Shown in pieces: positions 5,902 through 11,178 of a stretch of 11,178 nt of DNA. This DNA is from Zygnema cylindricum (Eukaryota; Streptophyta; Zygnematophyceae; Zygnematales; Zygnemataceae): the NCBI GenBank assembly GCA_037447655.1, contig JBBHKE010002825.1:11662-22839 (forward strand). Direction: 5' to 3'. Each line of letters begins with the position of its first letter. The first letter of the stretch is position 1. The notes beneath the pieces were generated by a model, which worked only from the letters and a program-made list of their open reading frames with translations, did not search any database and was not told the origin of the DNA. Position numbers and translations under genes: made by a program.

Positions 5902-6834
5902 TCATCTTGCAAGTAAAAACACACATCTTGATGTAGACCTTCGTGTATCATTGTCACCTCTACAATCGTTATCACAATATCCGTAACAACTTAAACTCTC
6001 ATCCTTCTCATAGACAATTCCAAGACTAAAAGTTCTAACCAAATATTTAAATATTTTTTTCACTGCTTCCCAATGTATCTTTTTAGGATTGCCACAATAT
6101 CGACTAGCTACGATTATGCTGGTTGGCCTAGTACCAACACTTAAATACATGAAGTTTCTAACTGCCTTCCTATACGATAAATCAACTTCGGGACTCTGAA
6201 AAAAATTAGATTGCTTGTCACGAGGATCAAGAAGTGTTCCAATTGGCTTGCAATCTACAAATCCAAATCTTTCTAACACCTCTTTTGCATATTGTTTTTG
6301 GCTTAGCTTAATGTCTCCATTCTTCCTTCTCTGAATCTGAATTTCCACAATATATTGAGCGTCCCTTAAGTTTGTGATTTTAAAATGTTGCCTAAATTCA
6401 TTTTTTGATTCTCCAAGTAACTCCAAGTTATGAGAGATGGATATGAAACCATCTACATATACACTGAAAATTATCATATCGTAACCTTCTCTTGATATAT
6501 ATACTCCACAATCCGCAATGAGCCTCTTAAAATCCAAAGTTAGTAAAACCTTATAAAGATTGTGGTTCCACGTCCTTTGCGTCTGCTTAAATCCGTACAA
6601 AGCCTTCCACAACCTCCACACCTTACCTTTCTCTTTGTGAACTCTTTTTGGAATTTTCATGTACACTTCCTCCTCCAATTCACCATTTAGAAAACTTGTC
6701 TCCACGTCTATCCGTTGAATGTGCATTCTTTCCGCCGTTGCCATTGCAATGATTGCACTTAATGAATCCAATTTTACAAGAGCAAAGGTCTTCGAATAGT
6801 CAATGCCTTCTTTCTGTTGAAAACCTTTACACAC
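5902..6834 (-). CDS. pol: copia reverse transcriptase domain, family B (310 open codons, catalytic motif mutated)
   Basis: This is the longest ORF in the window. It opens in mid-domain (CKGFQQKEGIDYSKTFALV), has the first catalytic aspartate in RIDVETSFLNGELEEEVYM at about residues 41-59, WKALYGFKQ at 76-84, the active-site box at 126-129, the connection region with YRKAVRNFMYLSVGTRP, and the first RNase H motif GYCDNDCRGDNDTRRSTS near the end. The active-site box reads YVDG instead of YVDD (6448-6459), removing a metal-binding aspartate, so polymerase activity should be lost. The ATG shown as start is not the true start: the domain continues upstream in another frame to about 7018. The open length suggests fairly recent decay, or slow loss in this part. 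Confidence 0.85.
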   Translation of the reverse strand: MCKGFQQKEGIDYSKTFALVKLDSLSAIIAMATAERMHIQRIDVETSFLNGELEEEVYMKIPKRVHKEKGKVWRLWKALYGFKQTQRTWNHNLYKVLLTLDFKRLIADCGVYISREGYDMIIFSVYVDGFISISHNLELLGESKNEFRQHFKITNLRDAQYIVEIQIQRRKNGDIKLSQKQYAKEVLERFGFVDCKPIGTLLDPRDKQSNFFQSPEVDLSYRKAVRNFMYLSVGTRPTSIIVASRYCGNPKKIHWEAVKKIFKYLVRTFSLGIVYEKDESLSCYGYCDNDCRGDNDTRRSTSRCVFLLAR

Positions 6835-7020
6835 TTCCTTACATTTAAAAAAAAAATCGCGAGGCTCCCGTCTTAGTCTTGAATACCCATTTTGAATCTA
6901 TCGTCTTCTCACGTTTTGGCAAATCTACTTCCTCAAAACATCCATTTGCTTTCACAAAGTTAATTTTTTTTATAAACGCAGGTTTCCACTTCTCCTCCCA
7001 CGTTGAGTCTCGAACCTCTT
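6835..7020 (-). pseudogene. pol: copia RT N-terminal part, family B, frameshifted
   Basis: From about 7018 down, the minus strand reads EVRDSTWEEKWKPAF, then EEVDLPKREKTI and DSKWVFKTKTG, which is the beginning of the RVT_2 domain. It runs open into a homopolymer of ten T (minus strand; A10 at 6847-6856 on +), where the frame ends. The downstream RT continues in a different frame. A slip in this run is the simplest cause of the break; a sequencing error in the homopolymer is the alternative. Confidence 0.75.
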
Positions 7021-7330
7021 GGTATGATTGAGGATTGGTCGGACGGTTTCCCGTGATTGCCTTTTATAAGAGAAAGGATTTCGCCCTTCCCTTTCGGATT
7101 TCAGAAATTTCTTTCTCGTAGTTGGTTTGCTTATTACATGATTGCCGTGGTGAGAACCGATCCTTTGCTTTCCCTTTTGTTGATCTCATACTACTCCGTA
7201 CGTCCCTTGCAAACTCGTTATCCGAATCACTGCTCTCGACCTTGTCATCATCTTCTTTTTCCAAGGGCGTCAATGCGAGTAGGTGATTCACTAACGACCT
7301 TGCCTCTTTGTGATTCATTTCCGAGTTTAG
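7021..7330 (-). pseudogene. pol: copia pol linker between integrase and RT, family B
   Basis: The minus-strand peptide beginning near 7318 contains EARSLVNHLLALTPLEKEDD, then DSDNEFARDVRSSMRS and a Lys/Arg-rich tail. It runs to a stop near 7064 and then continues in frame toward the RT start with TGNRPTNPQSYQ. This acidic, poorly conserved stretch is the usual spacer between integrase and RT. Its DNA is repeated in opposite orientation at 11047-11172, in the plus-strand copy. Confidence 0.65.
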
Positions 7331-7995
7331 GTGTCAAAACTATCTCTATAGTTTTCTGTACGAATCGCACATTTTGTCATTTCCTCCATCAAATCTTCTT
7401 CCTCCTCTCCTGTTAACTTCTCATAATGACTGTCGTCGTAATCTTGAGCCCGTTTGGACTTATCAGCTCCTTTCACCATTCATTCCAAATTTTCAGTCAA
7501 CTCCACATTTCTAGATTCTTTAACCATTTTAGTAACGGGGTTATACATTCGATACTGCATTGGATTCTCAAATACCCTACAAAGTATAAGACTCATGATT
7601 GTGTTGCAGTCTTCTTTGCTCGATTATTTTCATTTACACACCCCATAGTTGCACATCCCAAAATCTTTGAGTATTTCACACTCCGAAGGTCTTTCGGTGA
7701 TTTTTTGCCCAAAGTCGAGTTGATTCTCCGGTTGGTAACATGATTCGCCACCCTAATTGCTTATTTCCAAAAACGAAATGTCAGTTTTGTCGTATGGGGC
7801 AAAGCCCGCACCATCTCCTGCAATGTGGTCTTTCCTCTGTGCAATTTCATTCGATTGTGGGGAATAAGAAGCCGTGAACTGATGTTTAATCCTCGCCCCA
7901 TTACAATATGTAGCGAAGGCAAAAAAATCACCTCCATGGTCTGATCGTACCGCCTTTACCTGTCTCCCACTTTCCCTTTCAGCCATGACCATCAT
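7331..7995 (-). pseudogene. pol: copia integrase core and C-terminus, family B, truncated
   Basis: The minus-strand peptide has VKAVRSDHGGDF (second catalytic Asp), IKHQFTASYSPQSNEIAQRK, then in other frames RVANHVTNR, LGCATM and FVGYL. These are landmarks of the rve integrase core and its C-terminus, which insert the DNA copy into the genome. The third catalytic residue, Glu in the usual AERKN motif, is Gln here (7837-7839). The first Asp and the HHCC finger are missing, because the gene is cut at about 7992-7998. Many frameshifts and stops follow. The DNA matches 10310-10925 on the other strand at roughly 80% by eye, showing both are the same family. Confidence 0.8.
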
Positions 7996-7999
7996 CGTT

Positions 8000-8039
8000 T
8001 TTGTGTCTCTTGTATAAATCTTTGTTTTGTTCTTTTTCA
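8000..8039 (+). mobile_element. LTR 3'-end (U5) remnant of the plus-strand family B copy
   Basis: TGTGTCTCTTGTATAAATC followed by a T-rich end and terminal CA matches the last 40 bp of the LTR at 4915-5494 read on the minus strand. It is followed at once by a primer-binding-site-like motif, as in the 5' LTR of a retrotransposon. The rest of the LTR is gone, replaced by the truncated integrase of the minus-strand copy. Confidence 0.7.
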
Positions 8040-8051
8040 ATCGGTATCGGA
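8040..8051 (+). other. Decayed primer-binding-site-like motif
   Basis: ATCGGTATCGGA lies directly after the LTR terminal CA. It shares GGTATC and 8 of 12 positions with the initiator-Met-tRNA primer site common in copia elements (TGGTATCAGAGC). The location makes the match meaningful, although several bases have changed. Confidence 0.5.
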
Positions 8052-8070
8052 ATACGTTATTAGCAATTAT

Positions 8071-8127
8071 TGCCGGAATGGCGAAGAAAGGCCGGTATGG
8101 CGGAGAAAGGCCGGTATGGCGGAGAAA
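8071..8127 (+). repeat. Three tandem 19-bp units in the element leader
   Basis: Units at 8071-8089, 8090-8108 and 8109-8127 follow the pattern GGCCGGTATGGCGGAGAAA. The second and third are identical, and the first differs at three positions. The block lies between the PBS-like motif and gag. A short frame through it is stopped at 8149. Confidence 0.9.
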
Positions 8128-8202
8128 AAGTTATTTGCAGCATACCCTAGTAGAGGTGTTACTAACACAGTATGATGAGTTCGGCGAACAGGGGGAGAAA
8201 AT

Positions 8203-9170
8203 GTGAAGATGAACGGGGACATGTTCGAATGTTTTCAAAAGTTACTCAAAACACAAGGTGGTGACGGCGATAGAGGTGGTAGTGATAATTCTAATTACCA
8301 AAAAATACTAAAGAGAAAAAAGAAATCAAATTTAAACCTTATGAGGAGGAAGACGAAGAGAGTGAAGACGATGATCTCAAAGTCTTCAATAAGCCTATCG
8401 TTTTCACAGGTTTTAATTATGCAACTTGAAAGAGATACATTCGAATAACTTTAACACCGAAAAAGCTTTGGGACATTATGATCGAGAAAGAGACGCCACA
8501 TAATCCTTCCGTGGATTTGAAAGTAATAGAGAAGCGAGACCAAAAAGGTATGGCGGCATCTATAGCACAAAGACAAAGTTGTGCCAGTTCTATGCAGGAA
8601 TATCTTCTAACTCATAATAGGGCTCATACTTGTTGGGCCGCTTTGCAGAATGCGTTCGAAAAAGGGTTTGAGGCAAATGAAAATGATCTTTTTGAGGAGT
8701 ACATTGGGTTTAGAATGAAAAGTAATGAGTCCATCGATGGAGCTAAAAAGTTTTATGTCATCATAGAGCAACATAACTCACTCAATAAATTCCTTGCATG
8801 CAGTTTGTTTTTATGAGGAGTCTTACAAGCAGGTTGTTTGTTTTCATGAGGAGTCTTACGAGCAAATTTGCGTTGGCGAAAGAAGTCATCAAAGGGTGAG
8901 AGAAATTGACAATGGCGTATGGTATCAACCACTTGAAGAGTACGGAGAAAGAGAAGGCAACATCAAAGGATCATCCTATTCGAGTTACCAGGAGGAGGAT
9001 AACGAAAAAGTATACAGCTTTAAGGGATTTAGGGGGAGAGGAAGTGGACCTCGTGGACGAAAAAGCAGGTCACAGGCTCAAGGAGAGGATCATATCAACA
9101 CGATACCTCTTAGATGTCATGCTACAATTGTAACGAAACTGGGCATGGCTCAAACAATATAATATATATC
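8203..9170 (+). pseudogene. gag: copia gag, family B (broken)
   Basis: An ATG at 8203 begins MKMNGDMFECFQKLLK with a Gly/Asp-rich segment after it. After a frameshift in the A-rich run near 8316 comes an acidic stretch (EEEDEESEDDDLKVF), then PIVFTGFNYAT, where the expected Trp is TGA (8428-8430), then RYIRITLTPKKLWDIM. This frame stays open to 8816 through the UBN2-type gag domain. The motif LMRSLTSKF is present twice through a 33-bp duplication. Past further frameshifts come RGRGSGPRGRK and a zinc knuckle CYNC....GH....N (9120-9158) whose last Cys is now Asn. Gag builds the particle and binds RNA. It is clearly a different lineage from the gag at 3369. Confidence 0.8.
8803..8868 (+). repeat. 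Tandem duplication, 33-bp unit
   Basis: Units at 8803-8835 and 8836-8868 share GTTTGTTTTYATGAGGAGTC with few changes. In the gag frame this repeats the MRSLTS motif, so it is a duplication inside the coding sequence that keeps the frame. Confidence 0.85.
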
Positions 9171-9500
9171 AAAAATGGGGACACAGTAGTCGCGGTTGTT
9201 ATCAGAACAAAAGAAATGTAGCGTGGTTCCTTTAAATGCCCTAACAAAAACAAATAGTGTAACATTTGTTAGAAATGAAAACGCATTAGTCGAGGTTGTT
9301 ATAAAAACAAGGGAAACAGTTGCGGAGGGGGACAATTTAGAGGCGGTGGAATTAGAAGATGTAGTCATCAAGTAGAGTGGATTTTGTTGGGGATTGGCCA
9401 ATGTGACACGATCAAGAATTCTTTGTTTCACTCGTGGAGGAATCAGAGGAAAAAAAAAAAATCTCCTATTTCACACCCTAGGCAAAGAGAGTAAATAAAG
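9171..9500 (+). pseudogene. Degraded gag-protease junction, family B
   Basis: No intact frame runs through here. Fragments such as SCGGGQFRGGG and CSHQVEWILLGIGQC on the plus strand suggest the Gly-rich gag tail, and an A-run at 9450-9461 leads to the protease. The opposite-strand ORF at 9150-9431 has no recognisable family and is read as an antisense shadow. Confidence 0.45.
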
Positions 9501-9800
9501 ATCTAACTATTGGATCATAGACTTATGCGCTACACATCACATGTCCTCGAATCCAAGACTATTCACCGTTGTTAAAAACTCACCGTACCAAAATTTATCA
9601 TAGTGGCTAACGGTTTGATGATGGTTATTGATACAGCGGGAACAGGACGGTTTGATCTACCGACACAGGATAGAGAAAAGACAACTACAGTCAATAGAGT
9701 ACGTTTCAACAATGTGTTTTATAATCCAAAACGATGCGTCAATCTCTTAAAAGTCTTACAACTTCAGAAAAAATGTAGAAGAGCCACATGCAAGTAGAAT
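9501..9800 (+). pseudogene. pol: copia aspartic protease, family B, active-site motif mutated
   Basis: The peptide YWIIDLCATHHMSSNPRLFT (from 9508) is the start of the copia protease, which cuts the polyprotein. The catalytic motif D-S-G-A is D-L-C-A here (9520-9531), so two active-site residues are replaced while the Asp is kept. After a TAG and a frameshift near 9600, the frame from 9603 reads ANGLMMVIDTAGTGRFDLP, then VRFNNVFYNPKRCVNLLKVL, matching the later beta-strands and the usual end of the domain. It is dead as an enzyme. Confidence 0.8.
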
Positions 9801-10629
9801 CATTTTGAGTAGTGAAAAGACAATTTTCAGAGGGCATTGTAACTGAAAATTTGCAAGGTAAGTTAATTTGCAAGAAACCGGAAAATAAGACAGCGGATGA
9901 AGAAGAGCACCTTCACTCGGCAGAGGTCAACAAGGAGAACCTTAGTTGTGGTATCATCGAATTTGTCACACTTAAAAAAGTATCATCACGGAGATGATTC
10001 GTCATGGTGCGGTTGGAGGACTCGACGTGGCGACAGGAGAGAAAGTCATAGGATGTGTAGGTTGCACAAATGGGACGCATAAAAAGAATCTTTATCCGGT
10101 AAGCGATCTTCAGTTCAAGGCAAATGTCTTTTAGACATAGTCCATGTAGATCTTTGTGGGGACATACATCTAGAAACTTTTGGAAAAATAAAATACATTA
10201 TAGTGATAGTTGATGAATTCAGCAGGAAGACATGGGAAGACATGGGTGTTTATTTTAAAGACTAAGGCAGATGCTTTAAATACATTTAGAAAATTTGTGG
10301 TCATGTTTGAAAAAGGAAGTGGGAGTCAAGTAAAGGTGGTACGATCGGACCGTGGAGGTGAATTTCTTGCCTTCGCTAGATATTGTAAGGAGACGTGGAT
10401 TAAGCAGCAGTTCACGGCTCTTTATTCCCCACAATCGAATGGAATCGCAAAAAAAAAGAATCGGACATTGAAAGAGATGGTGCGGGCCATGCTCCATATG
10501 ACTCAACTCACACATCGTCTTTGCGGTGAAGCAATTAGGGTAACCTATCATGTTACCAACCGAAAATCAACTCGACTTTGGGCAACAAAACACCAGAGGA
10601 ACTTTGGAGTGGACATGTGCCTATTGTGA
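9801..10629 (+). pseudogene. pol: copia integrase: pre-integrase HHCC finger and catalytic core, family B (broken)
   Basis: From 9946 the frame LWYHRICHT, after one TAA (9973), continues ITEMIRHGAVGGLDVATG and GCVGCTNGTHKK, so all four HHCC zinc ligands remain. After a frameshift near 10128 comes LLDIVHVDLCGDIH with the first catalytic Asp (10149-10151). A 10-bp tandem duplication at 10225-10244 shifts the frame again. The core resumes with WVFILKTKADALNTF, VKVVRSDRGGEF (second Asp, 10348-10350) and QFTALYSPQSNGIAKKKNRT. The catalytic Glu of the AERKN motif is Lys, inside an A-run (10450-10457). The core then reads to about 10560. It is inactive, but the architecture is clear. Confidence 0.85.
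10225..10244 (+). repeat. Exact 10-bp tandem duplication causing a frameshift
   Basis: GGAAGACATG occurs twice in immediate succession within the integrase. Reading either copy alone would keep the frame across this point, so this duplication explains the frame change between the D1 region and the D2 region. Confidence 0.85.
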
Positions 10630-10925
10630 AACACTTAAGGATTTTGGGATGTGAGGCTATGAGTTATTTAAATGAAAGAAATTGAGAGTGGAAGTTTGTG
10701 GCACGATCATGGAATTGTTTCTTTGTGGGGTATATTGAGAATTCAATGCAGTATCGGATTTATAACCCCGTTATTAGAAGGGTTAAAGAGTCTATAAATG
10801 TGGAGTTTAATGAAAATTTGGAATGGATGGTGAAAGGAGCTAATGAGTCTAAACACTCTTTAAAGTACGAGGAGGAGAGTCATTTTGAGAAGTTTACAGG
10901 AGAGGAGGAGGAAGTGACAAAGTAA
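10560..10925 (+). pseudogene. pol: copia integrase C-terminal region, family B
   Basis: Reading about 10576-10677, the peptide has KTPEELWSGHVPIVKHLRIF and GCEAMSYLNERN. After a TGA it has FVARSWNCFFVGYIENSMQY and RIYNPVIRRVKESINVEFNE, down to the stop at 10923. This is the conserved region between the integrase core and the linker in copia pol. The DNA is repeated in inverse orientation at about 7400-7760. One frameshift near 10575 and one stop at 10684-10686 break it, so it is less decayed than the minus-strand copy here. Confidence 0.8.
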
Positions 10926-10998
10926 AAGGTGCGATTCGTAGAGAAGAAGTTTTGATGTAGGAAGTGACAAAAAAATAGGTGCGATTCGTAGAGAAGAC
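10909..10998 (+). repeat. Tandem duplication, 50-bp period
   Basis: GGAAGTGACAAA...AGGTGCGATTCGTAGAGAAGA is present twice, with starts 50 bp apart (10910 and 10960). The minus-strand copy has the matching sequence only once, so the duplication is private to this copy. Confidence 0.85.
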
Positions 10999-11178
10999 TG
11001 AAGAGAAAGTTCCGACGCCTAAACTCACCGGCGATGAACTGCAAGGAGGCAAGGTTGTTAGTGAATCACCTACTCAGGCAAGCTCGTAAGTGAATCACTT
11101 ACTCGCAGAGACCACGTGACACCAGAAAAGACGCCTTTGGAAAAAGAGGATGATGACAAGGTTGAGAGCAGCCTTTGG
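10926..11178 (+). pseudogene. pol: copia pol linker, family B (runs off the window)
   Basis: The stretch aligns with 7231-7330 of the opposite-strand copy: both contain GAGGCAAGG, TTAGTGAATCACCTACTC and GGATGATGACAAGG-like sequence coding for the acidic linker before RT. Two tandem duplications (50-bp and 29-bp periods) and stops disturb the frame. RT would be expected just past the end of the window. Confidence 0.65.
11047..11104 (+). repeat. Tandem duplication, 29-bp unit
   Basis: Units at 11047-11075 and 11076-11104 share AGGCAAG and GTGAATCACYTACTC. The homologous minus-strand copy has a single unit. The length is not a multiple of three, so it shifts the frame. Confidence 0.85.

Larger units (their letters stand above)
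4915..7995 (-). mobile_element. Ty1/copia retrotransposon, family B, minus-strand copy, 5'-truncated
   Basis: In minus-strand order this copy has part of the integrase core, the integrase C-terminus and linker, RT, RNase H, a polypurine tract and a 3' LTR of about 580 bp. Integrase before RT is the Ty1/copia order. Everything upstream of the integrase core (LTR, gag, protease, HHCC finger) is missing, and the broken end lies beside the U5 remnant of a second family B copy on the other strand. Frameshifts, stops and mutated catalytic residues show it is inactive. Confidence 0.85.
7231..11172. repeat. Long inverted repeat formed by the two family B copies
   Basis: The left arm (about 7231-7992) and right arm (about 10310-11172) are inverted copies of integrase core to linker, roughly 80% identical by eye with indels. 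The spacer of about 2.3 kb holds the 5' part of the plus-strand element. Confidence 0.8.
8000..11178 (+). mobile_element. Ty1/copia retrotransposon, family B, plus-strand copy (continues past window)
   Basis: In order: LTR remnant, PBS-like site, leader with a 19-bp repeat, gag with zinc knuckle, protease, HHCC finger, integrase core, integrase C-terminus and linker. RT should follow beyond 11178. The gene order is that of copia. The copy is inactive: frameshifts and stops occur in every gene, and the protease and integrase motifs are mutated. It contains several private tandem duplications. Confidence 0.85.

Noticed and set aside
7057-7743. Plus-strand ORFs of 64-119 codons
   Set aside because: They are antisense to integrase and linker sequence of the minus-strand copia copy.
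8097-8151. ATG in the 19-bp repeat as gag start
   Set aside because: The frame is stopped by TAG at 8149, and the recognisable gag N-terminus starts at 8203.
1-11178. CRISPR arrays, tRNA or rRNA genes, riboswitches, bacterial operon signals
   Set aside because: No regularly spaced repeats with unique spacers, no cloverleaf or rRNA-like segments recognised by eye; the window is eukaryotic. A tRNAscan or Infernal run would be needed to exclude small RNAs fully.

Overview
The window is AT-rich nuclear DNA of a eukaryote. Four apparent exons are bounded by GT/AG splice sites with T-rich acceptor tracts. The flanking DNA holds long poly-T and CT/GA tracts, and most of the rest is decayed Ty1/copia (Pseudoviridae-type) LTR retrotransposon sequence. 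Nothing looks bacterial: there are no operons, no ribosome binding sites, and the ORFs outside the transposons are short. The host could be a protist, an alga or a plant; the sequence alone does not decide.

Positions 1-3000 carry part of an intron-rich host gene on the + strand. Four exons (397-582, 1279-1385, 1764-1828, 2762-2862) have strong or acceptable splice signals, and their codon phases chain without conflict (0/0, 0/2, 2/1, 1/0), giving about 154 continuous residues. I do not recognise the protein. The gene has no visible start in the window and may end in a tiny exon at 2971-2994 or be cut off by the transposons downstream. Its introns hold two polypyrimidine tracts, a decayed duplicate of the third exon, and a possible 258-bp MITE.

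Positions 3369-4912 are a scrambled copia element ('family A'). A gag N-terminus lies on +, and RT and gag C-terminal fragments lie on -. The RT C-terminal segment is present twice as a direct repeat of about 250 bp, roughly 90% identical by eye.

Positions 4915-7995 are a second copia family ('family B') on the - strand. From 5' to 3' on that strand it has a 5'-truncated integrase, a linker, RT (310 open codons), RNase H, a polypurine tract and one LTR of about 580 bp. Positions 8000-11178 are another family B copy on the + strand: the last 40 bp of an LTR, a primer-binding-site-like motif, gag with a zinc knuckle, protease, HHCC and core integrase, and a linker that runs off the window. The two B copies are head to head, so 7231-7992 and about 10310-11172 form a long, diverged inverted repeat.

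All retrotransposon genes are broken by stops, frameshifts or lost catalytic residues, so none of these copies looks autonomous. Several carry short tandem duplications (10, 19, 24, 25, 28, 29, 33 and 50 bp), which are one route by which they decayed. I see no exotic new system. The most interesting items are the unidentified spliced gene, the cluster of CACGAAA motifs in the LTR, the inverted element pair and the pattern of micro-duplications.
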